Notes: generated by a model from the sequence alone, not told the origin. Positions 10,342-22,498 are shown, counted from the stretch's first letter. The stretch is DNA of 64,000 bases from Moniliella sp. 'wahieum' (GCA_003971905.1 RSEE01000020.1:124001-188000), one strand, 5' to 3'. Program-made: numbers and translations.

Positions 10342-11848
10342 ATGTTCTTCTTCCATCTCTTGCTTTCCGTGGCCCTGGTGGCCAATGCTCTCCCTCTTCC
10401 CCCTTTTGCGGCGCCTGGAGCGTCGCGGACCCCACCTCTGCTGAGCAGTCGTCACCACCCCACCACCACCCCAACACCTCTCACTCCAACTCGTCTATTT
10501 CCCACTCGTATGCTTCCCACTCGTCTTCCTCCCATTCCTCTGCCTCCCACCATTCCTCTACCTCCCACACCCATTGGGCACCTTCCCATGCATCCTCGCT
10601 GCCGGATGGTGAAGTGGACGTGGGGTTCAATTTGACATTGGTCACACAGCGTGCGGTGGAGCTTTCGACGCAGAGCTGGGAGTTGGGCAGCACGTCCCAG
10701 TTGTTGCTCGAGATCTATTCTCCCCAGCATTGCATTTATGGCGACAAAGCCCTCAATGGCACCCAGCTGCCGACGATGCGTCCCTCCACCCCCGCCCTGG
10801 CCTACGCCAAGGAAGTCGTACACACCAAAACCTCCACCCTCGCGGATGGAAAAGGATCCTCGGGCGACCCGGCATCGTTGGGCGTTGCAGCCACGCTGCT
10901 GGGCGCAAGCACCCCCGTCTACGCTCACGCAGCTCAGCGTCAACTCGCCACTCTTCTGGAAACGATGACGTACCCCTCGGGTGCACTGAGCTCGCGCACC
11001 AACGAAGTGGCCTACTGGGCCGACTGGGTCGTATGTTCCCTCCCTTCCTTACCTCGACCGTATTACCGACGCACGGAACACTGACCGGATGGATGATGAT
11101 ATTCGGATCGCTTGCAATGCATCCAGTACATGGCGCCGCCCTTTTTAGCGTACCAAGCTGCGATCCAAGCCAATGCCTCCTTGCTTCGTACCACACTCGC
11201 TCAACTCTCCTTCTACAGCCAAGCATTGAGTTTGAACGACTCGAGCGCGCCCGCTGCGGTGCAAGGTCTGTGGAAGCACATCAACGGATCCTCTGCCCAG
11301 TCGGTGGGGTTGTGGACGACGGGTCAGGCGTGGGCGTTGAACGGGATGCTGCGGGTGCTGGCCACGATGCGCCATGTTCCCGCCTTGGCCGACTGGAAGG
11401 AAGCTAGGACGCTCTTGACCCAGATCGACGCCATTCTCCACCCGATTGTGACGTGTGTGGCGAGCGAGAAAGGGTGTGGGTTTGTGCAAGACGGACTGTT
11501 GCGGGGTACTTGCGCGGCGGGCCATCGGGCTGGAACGACACTTCCTCCTCTTGGCCGGGCGAGGTGAGTGGGACGGCAGGTGTGGCCAGTGCCTTGTTCC
11601 GCTATGTGGTGCTGGCGCCGTACTGGGGACAGTCGGTGGGATCGTCGTACTTTGATGTGGCAGACACGCTACGGGCCGCTGTGGCGCAGCACGTCAATGC
11701 CACTGGCTATGCGCAGCCGGCCATGAACCCGTACGACTGGACGGACCCCAGCACGGTGGACGCCAGCCCCGAGGGGCAGGTGTTTGTGGGCTTGATGGGC
11801 GCAGCGTACCGGGACTGTGTGGCAAAGCAGGTGTGTGCTGCGGCGTGA
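10342..11848 (+). CDS. Secreted six-hairpin glycosidase-like protein (GH105-like)
   Basis: Predicted secreted carbohydrate-active protein related to fungal six-hairpin glycosidases (unsaturated-glucuronyl/rhamnogalacturonyl hydrolase-like). ATG at 10342 gives the signal peptide MFFFHLLLSVALVANA. A His/Ser-rich linker follows (10440-10600, frame of 10614), then the catalytic (alpha/alpha)6 part: ALAYAKEVVHTKTSTLADGK, SRTNEVAYWADWV, YMAPPFLAYQAA, GLWKHINGSS, SVGLWTTGQAWALNGMLRVL. One intron at 11031-11126 (96 nt; GTATGT donor, ATCCAG acceptor, branch near 11081) joins WADWV to YMAPP. Frame breaks lie in the C/T run near 10395-10405 and the GGGG at about 11512; one extra base at each restores the reading. 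Stop TGA at 11846-11848. The fold and secretion are well supported; the substrate is not known. Confidence 0.75.
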
Positions 11849-12305
11849 TGAGGGCGGCCATGGAGGATACGACGAGAGAAGTGGAGGGGGCATATGCAAT
11901 GGGATGCATGTGGGGAAGGACGAGGTCTGTAGGGGATAAGCGTGTGGGGCTGTGTGAGCAGCACAATGGAGGGCAGAGGCGCTGGTACAAGGCAGCGCCG
12001 GTCATGTGACCCAGTGGGTAGGCCGATGGTGTGCGGTGGCGTGCTGGGGGAGCAGAGCTTTTGAAAGTTGAGGCCCGGCGGAAGCTCCGCCTCAGCTCTG
12101 CGGCTGCGCTGCTGAGCGGCTGAGCGCGCTGAGCTCCACCGCTGGCTGCCAGCGATAGCCTGTGAGTGACATGTGACGGGGGCATGTGCCAGCGCCATCA
12201 CACACCCCGTTGTGCCCCACCTGGCCGACCTGATCTCCTCCTGCGCACATGTCACCGTGACACCCACCACACGCGTCTGCGCTGCCCCCCACCCCCACCC
12301 CGCAC
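11849..12305. other. Intergenic region with GCGC and CATG lattice fragments
   Basis: No gene. TGAGC/GCGC-type runs lie at 12112-12136 and a TGA-CATG-TGA unit at 12167-12176, just before the next gene's leader. Confidence 0.5.
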
Positions 12306-13768
12306 ATGAAGCTCGTCGCGCTCCTCGTTGGTGGGCGCGACCACTCCCCCGCCGCTCCCATCGGCGCGGCCGACGCAGAACCCAAGGCACGCCGCCGCAC
12401 CCTCTCCTTCTCGCGCATCCGCCGCAAGCCACGCCCCTCCCCGACCCCAGACGCCCCGCGACCACCGCCAGCACCCCGCCCCCCATCCCCATCCCTCCTC
12501 CACCCAGCATCCCCTCTCGGCCAGCACCTGCTGCGCCCCTCCCGCGCCCTGGGGCTGTGATCCTGCCGCTTTCATCCCCCACGTCAGAGCTTCCCCCCAC
12601 CCTACCGAGCGCCTCCCCGCCAATTCCTTTGCCCCGCCCCGCCCCCTCCAGCCCCCACCACTTACCCATGGTTCCACCCCCGTCTCCGCCGCGCTTGCCG
12701 CGCCCACGCCATCGGTCCTCTGCCCCTCCGATTCCTTCCTCCGTCTTCCCGCAGGCGAGAGAGATTCCTCCAGCCCGCGCCCCGCGTCCTTTTACTCCGC
12801 TGTATCCTTGCCCCTTGCTACCCCGCCCTTACCTGCTGGTCCACCGACACCTACACGAACCCCTACTACTCCTCCCATCTCTCCGCCATCATCCGCGCCC
12901 GCCCCCAAAAACCTCGCCAAGACCCACTTGCTACCCGCCTGATGCACCTAACGCTCGCCTTTGGAGATAACCTGTTGACCGACGAAGAGTACCGCTCGCT
13001 TCGTACCAGTGTCCTGTCTGCCGCCGTCGACGCTGAGACGGGGACAGCCCATCACGACAATCCCGCCACCCACGACCCCACACTCTCTCCCCCCCACGAT
13101 CCGCCCATGAACGGGCGTCTGCAACGCTCTGGTTCCCTTGCCTCTCACAGCTCTCACACCTCGGCCCGCACGGCCCTGTCGCGCCTTACTCCGCCCCGGC
13201 GCACCGTGCAGGCCAAACGTTCCCTCCCGCGTCTCAGTTCGGGCGCCAGCCTCCTTCTGCCTCTACCGCCGGCAGCAGCAGCAGTGCCAAGGCGAAAGAG
13301 GATGTGCGGGACCGGGTGGCGCAGGAGCGCAAGCGCCGAATCTTGCATGGCCTCCCGCCCAGTGGCGATGGGCGCTACCCGCGCTTGGCCCACGACGTCC
13401 CCCCGCGCTCCCAGGCCGAGTTGCGCGCCGAAGTGCAGGTGCTGGAGCGGGAACAGAAGGCCGTGCTGGGCATCATTCTGCAGTTGCGAGGCCAACAGGC
13501 TGTTGTCGCTGGCGCGCCGGTCGACCGAACCGAGCCAGACGAGCACGTCGAGCAAGCCAACGACGCCGACCTGGATCGCGCCCGCCTCACCAGCCTCCCG
13601 CCGCGCCGCAGTTTTCTCAGTCTGCGTCGACCCAGCGTGGCGGTGGAACGGCAGGTGTCGCTGGCTGACCCGTTGGCCGAGGCGGTGGCGGCGCGGTACG
13701 AGGAGCGGGTGGCGGGGCTGCAGAGCGCCCTGAGGAGCGCGCAACTGCGCGAGAAGGCGATGCGCTAG
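12306..13768 (+). CDS. Proline/serine-rich protein of unknown function, frame-broken
   Basis: ATG at 12306 (MKLVALLVGGRDHSPAAP) opens a basic, Pro/Ser-rich region of about 200 residues whose frame is ambiguous because all three frames are proline-rich. A more structured block follows, with STDTYTNPYYSSHLSAIIRA, PLATRLMHLTLAFGDNLLTD and EEYRSLRTSVLSAAV (12845-13035). The C-terminus (13304-13768) is one clean frame with a likely coiled coil (QAELRAEVQVLEREQKAVLG) and a charged end (RYEERVAGLQSALRSAQLRE). At least two frame breaks lie between 12540 and 13300. Stop TAG at 13766-13768. I do not recognise the family; it could be a scaffold or regulatory protein. Neighbouring genes give no hint. Confidence 0.5.
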
Positions 13769-15410
13769 TGCTTCCGTAATGGGGTTGTGGACATGCATAG
13801 CATCTCACAGTGTGGTAGTCATGTTGGCCTATATATGTATGTACTACGACAAGGGGCCATTCAAAAGCAGCTGGCGGGGCCCGAGTTGTTGGAGATCAGG
13901 ACCATCACCTTGCTCGCAGTACTTTGATCGGTACTTGGAGCTCAGTGTGCTCGGTCTGAGAGGCTCAGGGCGCTCAGGACTCTTGTGGACTGTGGACTGG
14001 GAACTGACTGGTGCATGATGAGGACAGTGAGGTCGGGTGAGTCGTCGTGGGGTGGCGCTGTGGTATAGGGCACGGCAAGTGATTATACTAGTGATAGATG
14101 TTTTAGTGGTTAGTGTGATGCAAGTGATTTGTGATTTCACATGTGATTCGCGTCACGTCCTCTATTCAAGAGCGCGGTGCGATGAGGTCGATGAGGTCGA
14201 TGAGAAAGGATGAGCGGCAAGAGGGACGACGGATGGGTTGATGGGGGCCAAAAGAGCAAGCAAAGATCTAAGGCTGCCAAAACGCTATCGTGTGGGCAGG
14301 TTAATTAACAAGTGACGGAGCAGCAGCAGGGAGCACAGCTCGCCGCTATCCCCATAGTATCACGCTTTCAAGCGGGAGAGAGATCTTTGGGGCTCGACGG
14401 AATCCCATTCCCAATCTCAATATCCTGCTCTCTCACCATCAGTGCCTCTCGGTGATGGTCGGGTTCTACTATACACTACTACTAGTCCTCATCGGCGTAA
14501 GTAATAGGCGCGCGATGGGAAATTAGTCGTCCGTCAAAGGGAATACGTGGCTAGTCCAGTTTTGCGACACAGCTTTTGTGCCTTTTGCTCGCCCACCGGC
14601 GTGTCTCCACCTTCGACCCGACGGCCCACGAGGACTACCCCGGCGTCTGGATATCGACACCCAGCACAAAGCCCCCCCTCGCTCAGCATTACGGCGTCCA
14701 TGACCGTACTAAGCCCTATACATATTAGCACCATATTCACATTCACATTCATGGTGATGGAGAAGGTGGGGAAATCCTGGTTTGGGTATACACTTTTTGA
14801 CTCCAGTGGTATATAGGTAAGGCCTATGAAGGGATGAAGTGTGTGCAACGCCACACACAACCTCTGTGTATCGTACAGTCCCCTTTTGGTCTTTTTTTGC
14901 TGGCACGCTTCTCTTTCCGCCTGCAACTGGTCTCACGTAGGCAGGGCTGAACCCGTCATACGCCATACCGCTTGATGCTGCAGCAGAAGCCGGCATTATT
15001 GGCTCTCTCCTTCCAACGTGGCTAAGTAGCGGTCCTACCACTTTTCAACGCAAGGGAGAGGTCGAGTCGCGTGCGAAAAGGCCCTAGTGATTCATGTGTT
15101 TAGTAATTGAGCGAAACACTGAGGCACCGTGCGCTCCGCGATCATCGATGCAACCATATCCAATACTGCCTTCATGTCATACCCTCCGTACTAGCGCCTC
15201 CTATCTGCGTTGGCTTGGTTGCCCGGCCATACGGCCTGCTGCAGGCTTCATTGATCTGGTAAAAAAAATGGCTGGACAAAATATGGTATCGCGGGATCGT
15301 GGGGTAAAAGGGGAGGAAAAGATGACCCTCATCAACCTCATCCCTGAGGGGGGGGAGGCAGGGGTCTCGTCGAAGGGTTTATTTACTGAGCCCCACCCTA
15401 AGAAGGCAAA
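13769..15410. other. Intergenic region between convergent genes
   Basis: No convincing gene; the longest ORFs (14534-15041, minus) lack protein-like features. Short palindrome units occur at 14128-14156 (TCACATGTGA with TGA neighbours), and GATGAGGTC is tandemly repeated at 14180-14203. Confidence 0.5.
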
Positions 15411-17114
15411 TCAAGGCGGACAGGCATTTTGACCAAGAAATTCCATCGGCACGGCTTGTTGGTTGCCCTCGGCGACCCAGGAAGAAACCAGGGTACCAAA
15501 CGTACCTCCGGACGTGGCCGACGAGGGCAGGGGTCCAGGAGGAGCGGGTGGGTGAGCGGCCACAATGTCCGTCTCCCCTTCGAACCGGAGCGAGGTGCAG
15601 GACTTGGAGGGGGCACGCATTGCGTCTTTCTCCTTTTCCTCGCCGGGTAGGCCGAGAGTGGTTGGATGGTCTGGGACGAGGGGGAGGAAGGCACGCGCGG
15701 AGAGAAGGGGAAAAGTGCGAGTCGGGGGAAAAGGGATTGATCTCGAGACGGATCTCGCTTAGATCGGTCCCTTGCTTGGTCCAGCTCTTGTCCCCAGAAG
15801 TAATCGGATCGGCTGGCGCAACCCGAGTGAACGAGTCGGGAGATTCGAGGTCGAGGTCGAGGTCGGGGTGGACGTTGGTGTGAGAGAGACCACGGGGCGT
15901 GCGCGGTTCGTACTTCTCTCCGTGCGTCACCCTCAAGTCGAGCGGGGGCGGGACCTTGGCGTGCAGGAGAAACGGGTTGCGGTGCAGCACCGAGGACGTG
16001 CGGCTGCCCACATCGCTCTTGGTTGGTTCTCGCTGCAGGTCCGCATGCGCCGACCAAGTGAACTCGTCATGGATCCGGACCCGCCTGCGCGACGTGTCGT
16101 CGCGGTACAGCTCGAGGCACATCAGGACCAGCGCGAGATGGAGCGCGAGCGCAGTGTAGTACAATCCAAATCCAGCCCCTACATGAGCTTTCAAGCCGGT
16201 TTCCGATTGCGTCGAGATCATGATGGGCATCGGTAACGCTCCGGCGAGTGTATCCAGCATCACAGTTGATGGCAACCACACTTCCTGATTCGCTTGGTTA
16301 AACCCCCGCACATAGCGTCCAACCTTGATGCGCGTCACCACGGTCAAGGCCAACTCGGCGGCAAGCAGGAGCGGGAGGAGGAGGCAGTGGACTTGCTGGT
16401 ACTTGATCGACACTTTCTCCATCGTGGGATTGGAGCCGGGCGAGAAGCGAGACGTGGGGTGGCGCTGCGCAATGTAAAACAGAGCGAGGGGCATACTTGT
16501 GCCCGCGATCAGGACAACGAGCAAACCAAGACGACCAGCTGCAGCGATGGGATCGCACCCCATCCTGTGGGGAGCGCGGCGGTGTCGAGCGGCGTGGTGA
16601 ACAAGAGGGTAGCCAGCGTCGCGTTTTTCTCTGCCGCCTCCAGTTCGGGAGGAGAGGCGGTGAGATAGGCGGTTGAATTGACCCAGGGGATGCGCTCAAA
16701 GAACTGCGGGGACAGATGCGGGTGGAGCGAGGAACGCTGGCACAGATTGTGGGAGTTGAGGGTGGGCTGGGCGTAGCAGGTGCCCAACAGCCCATAGCTC
16801 AAGCGCAGGGGGCTCTGCCACGACGCTGGGTTGGGTGTAATTTCGCGGACGTAGTCGTAGAAGAGAGTGTCATTGATCGAACCTGAGCGCTTCCTGTTGG
16901 AGCGGCGGCTGATGCGGTCGTTGGAGACGGAGCCCCTGGTGGTGTCAAAGAGCTCTTGCGTTAGCCTCATGAGGTTGGCCGTGTTCTCCTTGCTGTGGCG
17001 TGGGGCAGGGAGGAGGTCGAGCATGGTCGCTGAGCTTTGGGACATGGGGGCCGGGCTGCAGAGCGGGAAGAGGAGGAAGGCGAGGAGGGCGAGGTGGAGC
17101 AGGGCGGCGACCAT
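15411..17114 (-). CDS. Sur7/PalI-like four-transmembrane plasma-membrane protein
   Basis: Predicted plasma-membrane protein of the Sur7/PalI (Rim9) claudin-like family, linked in fungi to eisosome or cortical patches and ambient-pH sensing. ATG at 17112-17114 starts with an N-terminal membrane segment (MVAALLHLALLAFLLFPLCS). A large external loop carries the family-like SYGLLGTCYAQ and a Cys (NSHNLCQ). Three more segments follow: LGLLVVLIAGTSMPLALFYI, VHCLLLPLLLAAELALTVVT and YYTALALHLALVLMCLELYR. The long cytoplasmic tail is polar, with an acidic DLDLDLESPDS stretch. Frame breaks lie near 16540 (between loop and TM2) and near 15640. After the latter the most protein-like reading ends GNQQAVPMEFLGQNACPP with its stop at 15411; the unshifted frame would end at 15379. 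Sur7 versus PalI cannot be decided. Confidence 0.65.
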
Positions 17115-17918
17115 CGCTTGGCCTCGTCGTGTGTAGTGTGGTCGCGCATGGGGCGCAGATGGGAGGGGTGGAGGTGGTTGAGGGAGGGGGGCGAGATGGC
17201 CGGCTGCCATGCGATGGGGCGCAGCCTCTGCTGCGCGGCCACAGCTGACAGGCAAGCCCAGGGCGGTGGGGCGCATAACGGAACGCGTCGGGCAAATGAC
17301 ACAAAAGAATGGCCGCCCGCGTGCCTGATAAGATCTACGAGCACAGAGGACACAAAAGGAAGGCGTGTGGGTGTGCAGGCGGAATGGCGGAATGGGGCTG
17401 CACATGCCTCTGGGGGCGCAGATGCGGCAGGCGGGAAAGATGGCTCTCTGGCATGCCATTTCAAATTTCACCGCTCGCCCTGGCCTGTCTGGAGCCTTGA
17501 AGCTTGAGGCGCGGACCTGGAAAGAACCATTGATATTGATATCGATGTCTCCCAGTGGAGCACGCATCATGCATCAGATCTCAGAGATGCCAGGCGCAGG
17601 CCCCAGCCCCCACAGTTTTTTTTGCCCACAGACATCCAGCCAGGCACAGGCACAGGCGTGACGCGTGACATGTGACATGTGACGGGGCACGTGACGTGGC
17701 CTGATTAACTGATTTGGGGTTGGGGCGGTGAGTGACGTGTGACGCGTGACGAGCGGCGGGCATAGCCACTGCCGGCCACGCTCGGCGTTCAGGCAAGTTC
17801 AGCATTCAGCTGAACGTCGCCCACCCCTCCCGCCGCACCTCCCCCCGCTGCCTCCAGCCTGCCCAGGCCCAGGCCCACCCCCGCCCATCCGATCGCACGC
17901 TGGACGCGCAGGGAGGCC
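17115..17918. other. Divergent intergenic region with dense lattice runs
   Basis: Separates two divergent genes. It holds an AGCT unit (17494-17508), the mosaic run at 17659-17712 and a CGCG run at 17729-17751. No gene is seen. Confidence 0.55.
17659..17712. repeat. Mosaic TGA lattice with CGCG, CATG x2 and TTAA cores
   Basis: TGA, CGCG, TGA, CATG, TGA, CATG, TGA, a GC-rich non-palindromic spacer, TGA, CGTGGCC, TGA, TTAA, C, TGA. It shows an in-register switch from CGCG to CATG. Confidence 0.85.
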
Positions 17919-20808
17919 ATGGCGAGGGCGCTTGCACCGCGCATCCAGGCGCGTCTGCCCGCCACCATCCTCCTCCTCCTCCTCCCTTTTCTCTTCCTCG
18001 TCTCCGCCACCGACGACCTCCCCCGGCCCCCTCCCCCGCCTGCTACGTCCCCCTCCCGAGCTTCTCCATCTTCTCCGACGCCTCCAGCCCAGCCGATGTT
18101 GCCCTCGTGTCTGCCTTGCCCTCCACCTTTTCGGATCGATGCGAAGTACACGTAACTCTCGCCCCCGTGTATCTTGTTCTCAACATCACCGAGTCGGTCT
18201 GCCCCACCGCCTCCGCCCCATCGAGCACTGCCGATCGCGGTACGCGGCCCTACCCTACCCCCAGCAGCCTCTCCTCTCCATCTTCCGAGCCTCCCTCCCC
18301 CGATGCCGCCGCTACGGACCGCACCCATCCTGACGATGGCTTCTGGCGCCAATGGACGGGAAACAGGTGTGGATCCCGACGCTTCCCTTGGCCGGGACCT
18401 CTGGCGAAGTACCGAGCAGGAAGCAGCCAAGGAGTATGGCGAATGGATGGCTTCGATCGGGGGCGAGTCTGCTCCGGCATTTCTCTCCTTTTCCGATTGG
18501 AAAGAGCGCCACCTTGCTGAAAAGCAGAGGGAAGAGCAGGAGCGGAGAGAGCGCCGCAGGAAGGAAATGAAGGAAAAGAAGGAAAAGAAAAGTGGGACCA
18601 TGCGCATGTGGAGCCAACTAACGCTACTGCCGTTCCCACTTCCCCTCCTTCCCCTCCCCTTGATACACCTCGCAGCTCGGCGGCGGCTGCGTCGAATAAG
18701 GCACCCATCACCAGGCATACCGGCCCTGAACCTCCTCCCTCTCCCCACCTTGGTAAACAGCACGAGCGAGCCGACGCCAGCACCCCCATCTCAGTCGGAT
18801 GAGGTGGGAAACACCACATCCTCTTCCTCTGGCGAGGACCAACGCCCTTCCCCCTCTTCCCCCGCGAGGAGAATGCTGATCCCCGCTCAATCCGACCCGG
18901 GAAAAGAATTAGCGACGCTGCGCCACCGCCGCAACTTTGCCTCGGCAGATTGTGCAGCACAAGTCCAGCGTGCCAGCGGATCGGTCAAATTTGCCTCGGC
19001 GATTTGAATGAAAAGAAAGACCGATACCTGCTTGCGCCTTGCCCCGAGGAGACGATCATGAGATGTTTGTCACGATTGAACTGTGCGCGAAATCAAGGTG
19101 GATACGTTGGTGTTGGCCAACTACGAGTTCTTCTCCCGAGTCTTTAAGCGCGTCCGGTTCCGTGGGAGCAAGTCGCTTACCACCCCGTTGGAGGACTGGT
19201 CTGATTTGGGAACGTATCTCGCTCGCAACATGCGTGGACCGCAGGTATTTGGCGTTCCCTCGCATTTGCAACAATACCTCAAGTACATTCGCATTGATTT
19301 ACTGGATTATTATGGCACAGAGGCGTATTGCCCCCTGACTCTACTTCGGGTTATGGCCTGTCCCACTTTGACGGATGGGAGCTGGAAGACTTTGAGGACA
19401 AGCGCAAAGAGCAAGAGTTGGAAGAGGAAGAGTTGCGGATTGAGGAGGAAGAAGCACAAATTGACGTTGAAGCCCAGCCCACGCCACCTACTCCTCCTTC
19501 TCCAATGCGGCAGCCAGTACGGCAGTCCTGGAACCGACCACACTCATGTCTGAAGCGTTGCGAGAGATGATGATTCGATCCTTGCGTGGCCTCAATGCCT
19601 CATCCAACGAGGAGCCTTACTCTCCCGAAGACGATCATGAATTCTCCCGCTGGTCCGATGCACCTGTTGCATGGAACGACTCGCTGCCTTTCCTTCTCAA
19701 TGCTACGGAGAGCAATGCGACCAAGTCACGGCGTCCCCAGCGGCTGACGCCCACGGGGGCCGGAGGGGAATCGATCTACCGCTCCATCACTCGGCGGCTC
19801 AGTGCGCTCGAAGCGAACGCCAGTCTGTCCCTGCAGTATATGGAGCAAAGTGGGCAGATGCTCTTGGACGCTCTGAAGAGGATGGACCGGACGCGCGATG
19901 CACAGTTGACCCTCCTCAATCTCAGCAACACCAACGAGGTCCAAACCCTGCGCCGGCGACACCACATTGACCTACAGAGGATGATGTTTGAGTCGGATGT
20001 GCAACGTCTTGCCTGGGCTCAAGACAAAGCCGAATTGGTACAACGCATGCATCTCCTCAGTTCCGAGTTGCACTTTGAACGGCGCATGGATGCTGTGCAA
20101 CTAACCTTGCTCTGTGTGTTGTTTGGCCTGATTCTGCTCACGCGTGGAACCCATACCTCGGCCCTCGATCGTGTTCTGCACCGCTCTTACGGCCAGCACC
20201 ACCCCTCGTCCCCGTGCCTTGCTTCGCCTGCCCCCCTTGCCCCGCGAAAAATTCCCGCTCAAATCCACTTGCGGCGGCGGAGAAGGCCGCGCCGGGTACG
20301 GGGAGTTTGGGCGCCCTTCTTGTTCCTCGCCAGAAGGCACAGATCATTGAGGTGCGCTCACGCTCGGGCTCGGAGGGCGACATCACCCTCTCCGCCCCTC
20401 CCAAAGAGGCGAGGATGGCTACATCACCTCCCACACCTCGGAGTGGAGTGAAAGAGAAGACGTTCCAGTGGAGGATGTGCCTTCGCCTCCACGGTCTCCA
20501 CGAAGAATAGGAGTGCCGCTGGAACGTGTGCCTACCGATCGTACCCACACGAGCGACTGGTGCGCTTAAGCACCCCTCGCCCATTGTTTACCAAGCGTTC
20601 CAGCGGATCCGAGGGGGACGAGTCGGACGATGCGGCGCCGGTCCCGTTCCCGCTCTCTGACGAACCGGGCCCGCGTTTGGTCAGCCTCAAACGGTTCCTC
20701 CGCACCCGCTCTCATAGCGGCAACAAATCTCTCCACTCCCTCCCCTCTCCCAGAGCAGGCAGCTCCTCGCCTTCACTTGCCCCTGCTACGTCTAAACTCC
20801 GTCCCTGA
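17919..20808 (+). CDS. SLP1: SUN-like ER/nuclear-envelope membrane protein (Slp1/Osteopotentia-like)
   Basis: Predicted single-span membrane glycoprotein with a lumenal SUN-like domain; the yeast homologue Slp1 acts in ER membrane-protein biogenesis. ATG at 17919 gives a signal anchor (ARLPATILLLLLPFLFLVSA) and a Pro-rich stretch. KEYGEWMASIGGESAPAFLS and a Lys/Glu-rich helix lie near 18430-18590. The SUN-like domain (about 18925-19370) reads FASADCAAQVQRASGSVKFA, ILNEKKDRYLLAPCP, VDTLVLANYEFFSRVFKRVR, YLKYIRIDLLDYYGTEAYCP. An acidic helix (ELEEEELRIEEEEAQ) and a coiled coil follow, then a C-terminal membrane segment (AVQLTLLCVLFGLILLTRG) and a polar tail ending KSLHSLPSPRAGSSSPSLAP before TGA at 20806-20808. 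At least five frame changes are needed (near 18150, 18990, 19055, 19350, 20200 and 20560), each between protein-like blocks. Confidence 0.75.
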
Positions 20809-20928
20809 GTTGGAGGGTCTGCCGCCCCATCACCTGCTTGTCCTCTGGGGGCCTGGGATCCCCTCCACCCAAACCGTACAAACTGGATTGGGGAACATGC
20901 ATGTTATATTTTTTATTCACCTGGTAGT

Positions 20929-22031
20929 TTATTCGGACTTAAAGAAGCGCTGGATCCCGCGGGTACGCTTGCTTTGGACAGGGGAACTGGGCGAATGGGA
21001 GCGTTTCCGTCCTCGGGCTGGACGAAGGTGCGTGGGTCGTAGGTTTTTTCTTGGCTCCGATGCGGGGACACCCCGTCGCGCCTGGGCTTTTCTGGACTCG
21101 TTTGTTTTGATCTCTTTTTTGGCCTTGGCTCGCGGGGGGCTTTCCTTGGCTCGCGGGGAGGGGCTTTCCTTGGCTCGCGGGAGGGGTTTTCCTTGGCTCG
21201 CGGGGGGGTTTCCTTCGCTCGCGGGGTTTTTTCCTTCGCTCGCGGGTTTTTTTCCTTGGCCCCGGCCCCATCCCCAGCACTCTTTGCCTTACCAAACAAG
21301 TTCTCGAGCCCACCCTTGTGTTCCTTCAAGGGCTGGACAAACGAAGGATCCTCGTTCCGCACATTGCTCACCTGGGTGGGACAAGGTAATGTTCCAAGGG
21401 AGCTTGCCATGGCACCAAACATGATTTCCACGCGTCCTTTCCCGATTTTGCTGCGGACGCGGAGGCGCTCGAGGATGGGCTGGATTGTGCACTGGCTCCT
21501 GCTGTGTCGGAGCCGTGTTCGGTCCCGAGCCCCAACCAAGCCGGAAAGTCCTTTTTGTCCAACACCAGCGGTTGACGGCCATGGATCGGTGCATCCACTC
21601 GGACGCAGGGACAGTGACGATGACAAACCCCGCAGGACCATAGACGACACCGAGTGCAAGGTAGCCGCCGTCGTGAGGGCGGAAGTAGTAGGGGGCACGG
21701 GTGCGTTCCGACCATTCATAAAAGCCTTGAACAAACAAGATCCCGCGTCCGCCCTCCTTGAGCAGGTTGCCCCACACGCCGCGCAGCACCGTTCGGCACG
21801 CGCATTGATGTACATCCGCTTCGAGGGGCGCACCCCCCAGTGCATCGGCTTCACCGTCACCTTGCCCTCCTCAACCTCCACGATGGGCTGGGGCGTGCCC
21901 GGAACCGACATTGTACCGCGCCCTGTACTCCGTCGGGGCTTCGGGGTCGACGTGGAGGGGGTCCGGCAACTGGGGGGCTACGTTCTCCACGTACTCGTCC
22001 CACGCGGCAGCATGGCAAAGCGGCCACACAT
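20929..22031 (-). CDS. HMCES: HMCES/YedK-type SRAP-domain abasic-site protein
   Basis: SRAP-domain protein, expected to cross-link abasic sites in single-stranded DNA through Cys2 and protect replication forks. ATG at 22029-22031 gives MCGRFA, placing the catalytic Cys at residue 2. After a frame change the domain continues: WDEYVENVAPQLPDP, TEYRARYNV, PGTPQPIVEVEEGKVTVKPM, HWGVRPSKRMYINARAE (conserved Asn and Glu), GRGILFVQGFYEWSERTR, GYLALGVVYGPAGFVIVTVP, ASEWMHRSIH (His region) and PCPTQVSNVRNEDPSFVQPL. The tail is a Lys/Glu/Pro/Arg repeat encoded by a minisatellite (21122-21262). In the best frame it ends SKRTRGIQRFFKSE before TAA at 20929-20931. That end resembles a degenerate PCNA-binding motif (inference). 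Frame breaks lie near 22012, 21910, 21800, 21580, 21420 and in the repeat. Confidence 0.85.
21122..21262 (-). repeat. Coding minisatellite in the SRAP-protein tail
   Basis: Seven or so imperfect copies of CCTTGGCTCGCGGG or CCTTCGCTCGCGGG, separated by G and T runs of variable length. On the coding strand they give repeated RAKE/REP(R)K motifs, but homopolymer length differences make the frame drift. Confidence 0.75.
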
Positions 22032-22065
22032 GGTGTGCAGACGTTGGAAGGCGAGCGGCAGGACG

Positions 22066-22143
22066 CGCTGGGGCTGGGGCTGGTGCAGGTGCTGGTGCTG
22101 GTGCTGGCTGGTGCTGGGCTGGGGCTGGTGCTGGGGCTGGGGG
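22066..22143. repeat. GGTGCT/GGGGCT microsatellite upstream of the SRAP gene
   Basis: About thirteen imperfect hexamers of GGTGCT and GGGGCT type, 35 bp upstream of the SRAP start codon, within the 467-bp gap to the G-beta gene. The rest of that gap holds no gene. Confidence 0.75.
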
Positions 22144-22498
22144 GCAGCAGACTCGAACCGAGAGACCTAGTATCCCACTCGTATCCCTCGCCACTGCTGC
22201 CGACCCCGTGCGGGCAGTATCGGTACAAACGGGGTATGGCCTGGTCCTTCGCACAGGCCAGGTTGGCTGGGAGATAAAAGGTCGGTTTAATTTAGTATCG
22301 CTAGCTTTTTGATTGCATTGCCCCAGCTGGAGATGATGACGTCGCTGTGACGTTGATGGCCAGACTTCAAGCTTCTATGGCGTGCCACACTTGGCCGGCC
22401 CCATATGCCGCTATCCATATCATTAACCGTTGACCATCATGATGCTCAGACGAGAGGCATTCTTCATCCATTCCCCCACGCCCACCCCGCCCCCTGGG

